From Acidobacteriota bacterium (GTDB lineage Bacteria > Acidobacteriota > Vicinamibacteria > Vicinamibacterales > CAVVIG01), in contig QHWK01000129.1 in NCBI GenBank assembly GCA_003223775.1, positions 1-15,568 of the forward strand: a stretch of 15,568 bases of DNA. The letters are read 5' to 3'. A program made the position numbers and the translations under genes. The notes below the pieces were generated by a model. It worked only from the letters and a program-made list of their open reading frames with translations. It was not told the origin of the DNA and ran no database searches. Shown one piece after another: positions 7,634 to 14,510 of this stretch; position 1 is the first letter of the stretch; each line of letters opens with the position of its first letter.

Positions 7634-8017
7634 ATGAATGCGCCGGGTCCGTCGATTCAAGTGAAGCGCGCCTACGAACCAGCCACGGCCGCCGACGGCG
7701 TCCGCGTGCTGGTGGACGGCCTCTGGCCGCGCGGCCTGTCGAAGCGCGCGGCGGCGGTCGATCTGTGGCTGAAGGACATCGGGCCGAGCCGCGCGCTGCG
7801 GCGCTGGTTCAACCGCGATCCGTCGCGGTGGGCGGAGTTCACGCGGCGCTACGCCGAGGAGCTCGACGCGCTCGGCGAGCGATCGCCGGCGGTGGCGGCG
7901 CTGGCGGGCGCGGTGCGCCACGGGCGCGTCACGCTGCTCTTCGGCGCGCGCGACCGGCGCCACAACAACGCGGTCGCCCTGCACGAGTACCTCGCCGAGC
8001 GATACCTCAGCGTTTGA
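7634..8017 (+). CDS. DUF488 family protein (YeaO-like)
   Basis: 127-residue soluble protein, full length for the YeaO-type branch of DUF488; biochemical function not established. Conserved features seen are KRAYEP (11-16), VRVLVDGLWPRGLSK (23-37), DLWLKDIGPS (43-52), RWFNRDPSRWAEF (57-69), LLFGARD (101-107) and HNNAVALHEYL (110-120). The family usually has Arg in the VDRLWPRG motif; here it is Gly29. The ATG at 7634 is preceded by TATCCT at 9 bp with no Shine-Dalgarno sequence. The stop TGA (8015-8017) lies inside the -35 hexamer of the downstream padR gene. The gene diverges from ADOP2, and its first 164 bp are duplicated at 6902-7065. Confidence 0.92.
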   Translation: MNAPGPSIQVKRAYEPATAADGVRVLVDGLWPRGLSKRAAAVDLWLKDIGPSRALRRWFNRDPSRWAEFTRRYAEELDALGERSPAVAALAGAVRHGRVTLLFGARDRRHNNAVALHEYLAERYLSV

Positions 8018-8042
8018 CATATATATCGGTCACACATATGCT
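8014..8042 (+). promoter_or_regulatory. padR promoter: TTGACA, 17-bp spacer, TATGCT
   Basis: A perfect -35 TTGACA (8014-8019) and a -10 TATGCT (8037-8042) are separated by exactly 17 bp, the best sigma-70-like promoter in the window. The -10 ends 8 bp before the ATG at 8051, so the transcript start should fall at or next to the start codon (inferred leaderless mRNA). The spacer is AT-rich against a GC-rich background, and the -35 overlaps the DUF488 stop codon. Confidence 0.75.
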
Positions 8043-8054
8043 GCCGGCATATGT
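8034..8054. promoter_or_regulatory. Candidate PadR autoregulatory operator (perfect 8-bp inverted repeat)
   Basis: ACATATGC (8034-8041) and GCATATGT (8047-8054) are perfect inverted repeats separated by 5 bp. The left arm covers most of the -10 box and the right arm covers the padR start codon. PadR-type regulators commonly bind short AT-rich palindromes in their own promoter (family knowledge). Binding by the protein encoded here is an inference from position. Confidence 0.55.
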
Positions 8055-8386
8055 CGACCGACGCCGAGCTGCGCAAGGGCAGCGCCGAGACCCTCGTCCT
8101 CGCGCTGCTCGAGGAGCGCGACCGCCACGGCTACGAGCTCGCCAAGCTGATCGAGCGCCGCTCGGACGGCGCGCTCGCCTTCCATGTCGCCTCGCTCTAC
8201 CCGACGCTCTACCGCCTGGAGCGGCGCGGCCTGATTCACGGCCGCTGGGTGGAGCGCGCCGGCGCGCGCCGCCGCCGCTTCTACCGCCTCACCCCCGACG
8301 GACGCCGCACGCTCGAGGCGCAGCGGCGCAGCTGGAAGGTGTTTTTCACCGCGCTCAACCGGGTCGCGAAGTTCCGCCATGCGTGA
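8051..8386 (+). CDS. PadR-family transcriptional regulator (acidobacterial type)
   Basis: 111-residue winged-helix DNA-binding protein, the short form usual next to ADOP permeases. HGYEL (26-30) lies in helix 2, ASLYPTLYRLERRGLI (47-62) forms the recognition helix region, and RRRRFYRLTPDGRRTL (73-88) is the wing. The helix after residue 88 would provide the dimer contact. Expected role is a repressor of itself and the following permease, responding to an unknown ligand or stress. The ATG at 8051 is fixed by the family N-terminus and by the promoter 8 bp upstream; no Shine-Dalgarno sequence. Its last 8 bp overlap the ADOP3 start (ATG 8379), suggesting translational coupling. Confidence 0.95.
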   Translation: MSTDAELRKGSAETLVLALLEERDRHGYELAKLIERRSDGALAFHVASLYPTLYRLERRGLIHGRWVERAGARRRRFYRLTPDGRRTLEAQRRSWKVFFTALNRVAKFRHA

Positions 8387-10999
8387 CTTCAGGGCGCTGG
8401 TGCGCGCGCGCCTCGGGCCGCTGCCGCTCGATCCCGCGCGCGAGGCCGAGATCGTCGACGAGCTCGCCCAGCACGCCGCCGATCATTTCGAGGAGCTCGT
8501 CGCCGGCGGCATGTCCGAGGACGAGGCGCTCGCCTCGGCGCTGCGGCCGCTCGACGGATCGGGCCGCGCCGCGGCGTCGTCGCGGACGTCTGGCGCGACG
8601 CGCGCTACGCCGTCAGGCTGCTCCGGCGCGCGCCCGGCTTCACCGCCGCCGCCGTCGTCACGCTCGCGCTCGGCATCGGCGCCAACGCGGCGATCTTCAG
8701 CGTCGTCAACGCCGTGCTGCTGCGGCCGCTCCCCTACGCCGATCCCTCGCGCCTTGTCGTCGTCGGCGGGCGCGGCGTCGACAACCGCGCGGGAAACCTC
8801 GGATATCTGACGTTCGTCGACTGGCGCGCGCGCGCGCACGCGTTCGACGAGCTCGCGCTGATTCGATCGTGGAACCCGACGCTCCTCGGCGGCGAAGGCC
8901 CGGAGCGGATCGCCGCGATGCGCGTCTCGGCGAATTTCTTCGCGCTGCTCGGCGTCGCGCCCGTCGTCGGCCGCGATTTCCGCGCCGGCGAGGACACGCC
9001 CGCGACGCGCCGCGTCGTCGTCCTGAGCGATCGACTGTGGCAGCGGCGATTCCACGGCGATCCGCGGATTCTCGGGCGCAGCATCGATCTGAGCGACGGC
9101 GCCTACATCGTGGTCGGCGTCATGCCGCGCCTGTTTCCGCCGCTCGTCAGCGAGCACTTCTACCAGGCGGCGGAGCTCTGGGCGCCGGTCGGCTACGACG
9201 CGACGCAGGCGTTCGCCTGCCGGAACTGCCAGCACCTGAAAGCGCTCGGCCGGTTGAAACGAGGCGTCACGATCGCGGCGGCCGAGCGCGACGTCGGCGA
9301 CATTCAGGCGGCGCTCGGCCGCGAGCATCCGGCCGACTACGCGTCCGAGTCGGGCGTCGTCGTCGTGCCGCTGGCCGACGAGCTCGCCGGCGCCGTCCGG
9401 GCGCCGATGCTCGTGCTGATGGGCGCGGTGGTCTTCGTGCTCGTGATCGCGTGCGCCAACGTCGCGAACCTGCTTCTCGCGCGCCTCGCGGCGCGCGAAC
9501 GCGATCTCGCGCTGCGCGCGGCGCTCGGCGCGAGCGTGGGACGCATGGTCCGGCAGCTGCTGATCGAGAGCGCGATCGTCGCCGCGAGCGGCGCGGCGCT
9601 CGGCGTCGCCGCGGCCGCCGCCGTCGTGCCGCTGCTCGCGCATCTGACGCCGGTTCCAATCCCTCGCCTGGGCGACGCGCGCGTCGACGTCGCCGTCCTC
9701 GCGTTCGCGGCCGCCGTCACGGCCGCGACGACGATGGGGTTCGGGCTGCTGCCGGCGATTCGCGCGGCGCGCTTCCGGCCGCTGGCGTCGCTGGCAGGCA
9801 GCGGCCGATCGAGCGGCGCCGCGCCGAACGCCGCGGCGCGGCGGCTCCTGATCGCCGCCGAGATCGCGATCGCCATCGCGCTCGCCGCCGGCGCCGGCCT
9901 GATGATCAAGAGCGTCGGCCGGCTGCTCAGCGTCGATCCAGGCTTCGATCCCGATCATGTGCTGACGCTGCAGCTCTCGATGATCGGGCCGCAGTATGCG
10001 AGGAACGAGACGGTCGTCGCGAAGGGCGACGAGATCCTCGCGCGCCTGCGGACGATCGCCGGCGTCGACTCCGCGGCGCTCGCCGGACAGATTCCGCTCG
10101 GCGGCAACCGCGACGCGTGGGGCTTTCACGTCGAAGGGCGCCGCTGGACGGCCGACGATCCGTCGGTCGAGCGCTATTCGGTGACGCCGGACTACTTCCG
10201 CGCGATGCGGATTCCGCTGCGGCGCGGCCGGCTCATCACCGACGCCGATCGCGCGAACACGGCGTTCGTGATGGTCCTCGGCGATCGAACGGCGCGCGCG
10301 CTGTGGCCGAACGAGGATCCGATCGGGCGGCGCGTCCGCATCGGCGGCACCGACGGAGCGTGGTTCACGATCGTCGGCATCGCCGGCGACGTGCGCCACG
10401 ACGCGCTCGCCGAGCCGCCGACGCTGCAGATGTACACGGCCCAGGCGCAGCTCACCGATTCGTTTCTCACCGTCGTGCTCCGGACGAGCGGCGATCCGGC
10501 GGCAATCGCGCACGACGCGCGGCAGGCGATCGCGTCCGCCGCCGCCGACGTGCCGGTGTACCAGGTCGCGCCGCTGCGCGATCTCGTGGAGAAATCGGCC
10601 GGCGCGCGCCGATTCCTGATGGTGCTGCTCGAATTGTTCAGCGGCGTCGCCGTGCTGATGACGGCCGTCGGCGTGTACGGCGTCGTCTCGTACTCAGTGG
10701 CCGAGCGCACGCGCGAGATCGGGATCCGCGCCGCGCTCGGCGCCTCGCGCGCCGACGTCGTCCGCCTCGTCCTCGGCCGCGGCCTGGCGGTCGTGGCCGC
10801 CGGCGCAGCAGCCGGTGTCGTGCTGGCGGCGCTCACGACGCGGTTCCTGCAGCAGTCGCTGTACGGCGTCAGCGCGACCGATGCGCCGACCTTCGCCGGC
10901 GTCGTCACGATCCTGCTCGCCGTCGCCGCCGCCGCGCACCTCGTACCGATCGCGCGCGCCACTCGAGTGGATCCGACCGTGGCGCTGCGGCAGGAGTAA
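8379..10999 (+). pseudogene. ADOP-type FtsX/MacB permease (ADOP3), frameshifted near the N-terminus
   Basis: Third duplicated orphan permease, encoded directly behind padR with an 8-bp overlap. Codons from ATG 8379 give the cytoplasmic N-terminal domain usual for PadR-linked ADOPs (MRDFRALVRARLG to EDEALASALRPLDG, about 58 residues). The conserved first-helix region DVWRDARYAVRLLRR is in another frame, beginning about 8579, and runs without interruption to TAA 10997-10999. This long part holds first helix ALGIGANAAIFSVVNAVLL, MacB-like core, first FtsX block (RERDLALRAALGAS), linker, second core and second FtsX block (RTREIGIRAALGAS) ending DPTVALRQE. The frame change lies between about 8550 and 8579, where the linker also looks shorter than in relatives, so a short deletion is as likely as a single-base indel. 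No ATG, GTG or TTG occurs upstream in the second frame before GTG 8714, which is inside the first helix. The gene is thus broken, or the sequence has an error. Confidence 0.82.
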
Positions 11000-11088
11000 T
11001 TAAGAAGTAGGAATTAAGAATTTAAGAATTCGTCGTCACCGTTTCTTGACAGCGAATTCTTACTTCTTAATTCTCTTAATTCTTAATT
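10998..11088. terminator. AT-rich imperfect palindrome between convergent genes, probable bidirectional terminator
   Basis: Left arm 10998-11032 and right arm 11053-11088 are imperfect inverted repeats built from TTAAGAA/TTCTTAA-like steps, with a 20-base loop (11033-11052). The inner 9-10 bp (TTAAGAATTCG against CGAATTCTTA) and the outer AATTAAGAA/TTCTTAATT pair well, while the middle has a few mismatches or gaps. It is strikingly AT-rich in a GC-rich region. The stop codons of both convergent genes overlap its ends (TAA 10997-10999 on plus; TAA 11089-11087 on minus). Transcription from either side would produce a long hairpin followed by A/U-rich sequence, so termination in both directions is inferred. 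It could equally be a dispersed intergenic repeat. Confidence 0.6.
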
Positions 11089-11650
11089 ACCGCCTCGTCA
11101 GGTACCTCTGGAACTCGAAGCGGTTCTCGAGCAGCGACAGGTCGGTGACGAACTTCGAGGGCCCGACGGCGTCCACTTTCGCGACGATCGTCGTGAGATC
11201 GTGCGCGGCGAGCGCCTCGTCGAACGCGCGCGTGAAGTCGTCCATCGTCGTCGCCCTGGCGGTGCGCGGCACGCCGGCCGCCGCCGCGATCCCCGCGAGA
11301 TCGCTGCCGGTGGAGGTCGCCGTCGGAAACCCGCCGACCGACAGCAGGCTCTCGTTGTCGAAGACGACGTGCACGAGGTTGCGCGGCCGATAGCGCGCGA
11401 GCGTCGTCAGCCCGCCGAGGTTCATCAGCACCGAGCCGTCGCCGTCGAAGACGACGACCTGCCGCTCGGGCCGCGCGAGCGCGATGCCGAGTCCCATCGA
11501 CGAGGCAAGCCCCATCGCGTGCTGGAGGTAGAAGAAGTTCGGGCGATGGCCGATGCCCTGGAGCTCGGCCGCGACGGCGCCCATGATCGTCACGACGACG
11601 AGGTCCTCGAGCCGCGGGTAAATCGCGCGCAGCGCTTCGACGCGCGTCAT
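11087..11650 (-). CDS. Split thiamine-diphosphate 2-oxoacid decarboxylase, beta (TPP-binding) subunit, sulfopyruvate/phosphonopyruvate decarboxylase type
   Basis: 187-residue cytoplasmic subunit carrying the C-terminal TPP-binding domain. HAMGLASSMGLGIALARP (44-61) precedes GDGS (70-73); the diphosphate/Mg motif ends at DNE (98-100), 28-30 residues after GDG, as in the family; GGFPTATS (106-113) also fits. Size matches the beta subunit of archaeal sulfopyruvate decarboxylase (ComE, about 190 residues). The partner alpha subunit is immediately upstream: its stop and this start share one base (TGATG at 11652-11648), a classic coupling for equimolar subunits. A start 10 codons upstream (11680) is possible but lies inside the alpha gene and adds an unconserved MPRFDVGRGV. 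The substrate could be sulfopyruvate, phosphonopyruvate or another 3-substituted 2-oxoacid; no sulfolactate or phosphonate genes are in view. Confidence 0.88.
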   Translation of the reverse strand: MTRVEALRAIYPRLEDLVVVTIMGAVAAELQGIGHRPNFFYLQHAMGLASSMGLGIALARPERQVVVFDGDGSVLMNLGGLTTLARYRPRNLVHVVFDNESLLSVGGFPTATSTGSDLAGIAAAAGVPRTARATTMDDFTRAFDEALAAHDLTTIVAKVDAVGPSKFVTDLSLLENRFEFQRYLTRR

Positions 11651-12168
11651 CACGCCTCTTCCCACATCAAATCGCGGCACAGCAGCAGCGCGACCGGCTT
11701 GTTCGCCGAGAGCGCGAGCGTCTCCGCCTTCGCGATGCGATGCGCCACGTGCCCCGGGGAATCAAGATAGGAAAACGGAATCCGCAGCGCCCGCAGCAGA
11801 TCCTCGGTGACGCCGCCGCCCTCGGTCTGCCACGGATCGCGCTCGCCGAACTCGCCGCGGAAGCTGACCATCATCAGCAGCGGAATCCGGTACAGCTGCG
11901 CGCACGACACGATGCCGTTGATCGACGCGAGGAAGCCGTGGTTCTGCATCAGCATCGCCGAGCGGACGCCGGCCAGGTGCGCGCCGGCGGAGATGCCCAC
12001 GCCTTCCTCCTCCTTCGCGAGGCGGACGAGCGTCATCTCCGGATCCTCTTCGGCCATGCGGATCAGGTGCACGAGCCACGTCTCGGGCAGCGCCGACATC
12101 AGCCGCACGCCCGACGCTTTCAGCGCGTCGTACACGAGCCGCGAATTCGCGGTGGAGACCGGCGACAT
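11650..12168 (-). CDS. Split thiamine-diphosphate 2-oxoacid decarboxylase, alpha (Pyr-domain) subunit
   Basis: 172-residue N-terminal (pyrimidine-binding) half of a TPP decarboxylase. KEEEGVGISAGAHLAG (52-67) contains the conserved glutamate that activates the thiamine ring, followed by MLMQNHGFLASINGI (72-86), as in sulfopyruvate decarboxylase alpha (ComD, about 170 residues). The active site would form between this subunit and the coupled beta subunit. The ATG at 12168 is chosen because MSPVSTANSRLVYDALKASG is a normal family N-terminus; the frame is open much further upstream but that part is antisense to the MFS gene. An MFS carrier gene diverges with only 21 bp between start codons, so substrate import and decarboxylation are probably coregulated. 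Exact substrate unknown. Confidence 0.88.
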   Translation of the reverse strand: MSPVSTANSRLVYDALKASGVRLMSALPETWLVHLIRMAEEDPEMTLVRLAKEEEGVGISAGAHLAGVRSAMLMQNHGFLASINGIVSCAQLYRIPLLMMVSFRGEFGERDPWQTEGGGVTEDLLRALRIPFSYLDSPGHVAHRIAKAETLALSANKPVALLLCRDLMWEEA

Positions 12169-12189
12169 GCGCCCTACACTACAACAAAC
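12169..12189. promoter_or_regulatory. 21-bp divergent start region with candidate -10 boxes in both directions
   Basis: For the MFS gene, TACACT (12175-12180) ends 9 bp before ATG 12190. On the minus strand a weaker TGTAGT (12183-12178) ends 9 bp before ATG 12168. The two hexamers overlap. The -35 regions would lie within the opposite gene and no good -35 is seen. No clear Shine-Dalgarno sequence is present on either side (only AGGG at 12174-12171 on minus). The spacing again suggests leaderless mRNAs, with weaker hexamers than at the other sites. Confidence 0.4.
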
Positions 12190-13491
12190 ATGGCTCCCAC
12201 CCGCGTCCGCGCGCGCGTGCTCGGCTTCGCGTTCGCGCTCGCCGTCGTGACGTATCTCGATCGCATCTGCATTTCCGCGGCCGCGCCGTCCATCATGCGC
12301 GACCTCCACCTGACGGTGTTGCAGATGAGCGTCGTCTTCAGCGCGTTCACGCTCTCCTATTCGCTCTTCGAGGTGCCGTCCGGCTGGCTGGGCGACGTGA
12401 AGGGCCCGCGCCGCGTGCTCACGCGCATCGTCGTCTGGTGGTCCGGCTTCACGATGCTGACGGCGGCGGCGCGCGGCTACTCGTCGCTCGTCGCGATCCG
12501 GTTTCTCTTCGGCGCCGGCGAAGCGGGCGCCTTCCCGAACGTCGCGCGCAGCTTCTCGCGCTGGTTCCCGCTGCGCGAGCGCGGCCGCGCGAACGGCGTC
12601 ATGTTCCTCGGATCGCGCGTCGGCGGCATGCTGTCGGCGCCGGTGGCGCTCGTCATCGTCGCGCGATGGGGCTGGCGCGCGAGCTTCGTCGTCTTCGGCG
12701 CGGTCGGCCTCGTGTGGGCCGCCGCGTGGTACGCGTGGTATCGCGACGCGCCCGACGAGCATCCGGAGGTGAACGCCGAAGAGCTCGCGTGGATCCGGCA
12801 GGACGGCGGACGCGATGGCGAGACGCGCGGCGGCGATCGGGCGCCGGCACACGAGACGCCGTGGCGCGAGATCGTCCGCAGCCGGAACCTGTACGCGATC
12901 TGCGGGATGTACTTCGCGTTCGGCTACGGCCTCTATTTCTACTTCACGTGGCTGCCGACCTATCTCATCACCGTGCTCGGCTTCTCGGTGCTCGGCGGCG
13001 GGCTGTTTGCCTCGCTGCCGTTCCTGCTCGCGGGAATCGCGGACGTGGTGGGCGGGTGGCTCTCGGATCGGCTCACGCGCACGTACGGGCTGCGCGTGGG
13101 CCGCTGTTATCTCGGCTGCGCCGCGTTCACGACGTGCGCGGCGCTGGTGTTCGCGTCGACGCTCGCGCTGCCCGCGATCGCGAAGGCGGTGCTCCTCGCG
13201 TTCGCGCTCGCGTCAGCCGACCTCGCGCTCGGCGCGTGCTGGGCGGTGCCGATCGACGTCGCCCCGGATCACGCGGGCGTCGTCAGCGGCTGTATGAACA
13301 CGCTCGGCAATCTGGGCGGACTGCTCGGCCCGCTCGTCGTCGGCGTCGCCGTGGACCGCTGGCACTCGTGGACGTTTCCGTTCTACGTCACCGCGGCGAT
13401 CTACGCGAGCGGCGGCCTCGCGTGGCTCGCGATCGATCCGACGCGGCCGATCGCGGCGGCCGAAGGGCAGCACCGAGTGTCTGTCAGGTAG
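12190..13491 (+). CDS. MFS transporter, ACS type, divergent from the split decarboxylase
   Basis: 433-residue inner-membrane carrier. YLDRICISAAAPSI (22-35) in helix 1, the motif-A-like loop GWLGDVKGPRRVLTR (65-79) and GAGEAGAFPN in helix 4 (108-117) followed by RERGRANG identify an ACS-family symporter (glucarate/hexuronate/phthalate-like). A hydrophilic central loop rich in Gly, Asp and Arg lies at about 190-225, and the second half has six further hydrophobic segments. The ATG at 12190 is chosen for the family N-terminus. The open frame extends upstream, but only across antisense decarboxylase sequence. Divergence from the decarboxylase pair suggests import of its substrate or a precursor. 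It converges with the hydrolase gene, with 11 bp between stops. Confidence 0.92.
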   Translation: MAPTRVRARVLGFAFALAVVTYLDRICISAAAPSIMRDLHLTVLQMSVVFSAFTLSYSLFEVPSGWLGDVKGPRRVLTRIVVWWSGFTMLTAAARGYSSLVAIRFLFGAGEAGAFPNVARSFSRWFPLRERGRANGVMFLGSRVGGMLSAPVALVIVARWGWRASFVVFGAVGLVWAAAWYAWYRDAPDEHPEVNAEELAWIRQDGGRDGETRGGDRAPAHETPWREIVRSRNLYAICGMYFAFGYGLYFYFTWLPTYLITVLGFSVLGGGLFASLPFLLAGIADVVGGWLSDRLTRTYGLRVGRCYLGCAAFTTCAALVFASTLALPAIAKAVLLAFALASADLALGACWAVPIDVAPDHAGVVSGCMNTLGNLGGLLGPLVVGVAVDRWHSWTFPFYVTAAIYASGGLAWLAIDPTRPIAAAEGQHRVSVR

Positions 13492-13502
13492 CGGCCTCTC
13501 GA

Positions 13503-14456
13503 TCAGCGGGGCGCCGCCGGACTCGACGGCGGCTTCGCCGGCGGAATGTGGGCCGACAGGAACGCATCGATCTCCACGAATGCGTCCCGCCATTCGCCGA
13601 CCGTGAAGTTGCCATGGCCGCCGCGCGGGATCGTGACGAGTTTGTGCGCGACGCCCGCCTTCTGCAGCGCGTCCTGCAGGCGGACCGAGTGGTTGTAGGG
13701 CACGAGCGGATCGGCGTCGCCGTGGATGGCGATCGTCGGCGGCACGCCAGCGCGCACGTAGGTGAGCGGCGACGCCGCCTTGGCGAGCTCGGCACGGTTC
13801 GGCTGGTTGCCGAGCCACTGGACGGTGTAGGGCCAGCTCTCGGGGAACGGCTTCTTGTTCGGGCCGTCGAGCAGATCCGCGATGTCGGTGATGCCGAAGA
13901 AGTCGACGATCGCCGCGACGCGCGGCTCGTCCACCGTGTAGCAGCTTCGATCGAAGCCGGCGCTCGCCGGCGCCATGCCGGTCGTCAGCGCGAGGTGTCC
14001 GCCGGCCGACGCGCCCGCGACGACGATCCGGTTCGCGTCGAAGTTGTAGTCCTTCGCGTGCGCGGCGATCCAGCGCAGCGCGCAGCGGCAGTCTTCGATC
14101 GCCGCCGGCGCGAGCGACACGTTCGCGAGGCGATACTCGACGTTCACGACCGAGTAGCCCGCCGCGACGTACGGCAGGACGCCCTGGAGCACGCTGCCTT
14201 CCTTCGTCCCCGGCACCCACCCGCCGCCGTGGATGAACATCACGACGGGAACGGGGCCGGGCTGGCGCGGCGTGCGCTGCGCGTAGACATCCAGCTTCCC
14301 TTCCCACCCGTTCGCGCGCAAGTAGACGACGTTCGGCACGATGCGCACCCGCTGGAACAGCGCGACGGCCGCCGGCAGCTCCGACAACTCCTGCGCCGCC
14401 GGCAGCGCCGCCAGCGCGAGCAGGATCACGACCGACAGCGAGAGGCGTTTCACCAT
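13503..14456 (-). CDS. Secreted alpha/beta hydrolase (esterase, HSL/BD-FAE-like)
   Basis: 317-residue hydrolase with an N-terminal signal peptide (basic MVKR, hydrophobic 5-20, AQ cleavage region about 21-22), so probably periplasmic or exported. The oxyanion-hole motif HGGGW is at 76-80, the nucleophile elbow GASAGG at 148-153 (Ser150), the acid probably Asp249 in HGDADPLVP, and His281 in GGHGN completes the triad. The pattern fits carboxylesterases such as acyl or feruloyl esterases; the natural substrate is not evident. The C-terminal tail is Pro/Ala/Ser-rich. ATG 14456 has a good Shine-Dalgarno sequence (GGAGG, 5-base spacing), unlike most starts in the window. It lies 54 bp downstream of an amidase gene on the same strand. 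Confidence 0.93.
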   Translation of the reverse strand: MVKRLSLSVVILLALAALPAAQELSELPAAVALFQRVRIVPNVVYLRANGWEGKLDVYAQRTPRQPGPVPVVMFIHGGGWVPGTKEGSVLQGVLPYVAAGYSVVNVEYRLANVSLAPAAIEDCRCALRWIAAHAKDYNFDANRIVVAGASAGGHLALTTGMAPASAGFDRSCYTVDEPRVAAIVDFFGITDIADLLDGPNKKPFPESWPYTVQWLGNQPNRAELAKAASPLTYVRAGVPPTIAIHGDADPLVPYNHSVRLQDALQKAGVAHKLVTIPRGGHGNFTVGEWRDAFVEIDAFLSAHIPPAKPPSSPAAPR

Positions 14457-14495
14457 GCGCTCCTCCGATCGTCGAAGAAAAGGATCGCGATTATA
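14457..14495 (-). promoter_or_regulatory. Candidate -10 box and Shine-Dalgarno of the hydrolase gene
   Basis: On the minus strand TATAAT (14495-14490) lies 33 bp before the ATG, and GGAGGA (14466-14461) is placed for ribosome binding. This implies a short conventional leader of about 25 bases. No convincing -35 box at 16-18 bp. The hydrolase may therefore be transcribed from its own promoter as well as from the amidase gene upstream. Confidence 0.5.
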
Positions 14496-14510
14496 CCTTC
14501 GTGGTTTCCG

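Larger units (their letters stand above)
7066..7797 (+). repeat. 732-bp direct tandem duplication, copy B
   Basis: Second copy of the unit, ending where the intact DUF488 gene continues; bases 7798-7800 also match the first bases after copy A, as expected from the 3-bp junction homology. It holds a truncated ADOP2 5' end (7066-7558), the divergent promoter (7559-7633) and the 5' part of the intact DUF488 gene. The unit length is a multiple of three and the unit has no stop in the ADOP2 frame, so the permease frame passes through both copies without interruption. Confidence 0.95.

Noticed and set aside
6334..7797. A mobile element as the origin of the 732-bp duplication
   Set aside because: The unit has no transposase, no terminal inverted repeats and no target-site duplication; a simple tandem duplication with 3-bp shared ends suffices.
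8545..8582. Programmed ribosomal frameshift in ADOP3
   Set aside because: No slippery heptamer is present and the linker appears shortened, so mutation or sequence error explains it better.
1990..10999. The large permeases as MacB macrolide exporters
   Set aside because: MacB has one permease block fused to an ATPase and a MacA partner. These proteins have two permease blocks, no ATPase domain and no MacA nearby, which fits the orphan-permease family of unknown function.
7765..11010. A 1,081-codon plus-strand open frame across DUF488, padR and ADOP3
   Set aside because: Same-strand out-of-frame shadow; its composition is dominated by Arg/Ala/Pro and it matches no domain, while the other frames carry clear families.
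11740..12189. N-terminal extension of the second MFS carrier back to 11740
   Set aside because: The extension is antisense to the decarboxylase alpha gene; the carrier family begins at the short basic N-terminus encoded from 12190.
12169..12852. N-terminal extension of the decarboxylase alpha subunit to 12852
   Set aside because: The upstream part is antisense to the MFS gene and shows no family sequence; MSPVSTANSR at 12168 is a normal start.
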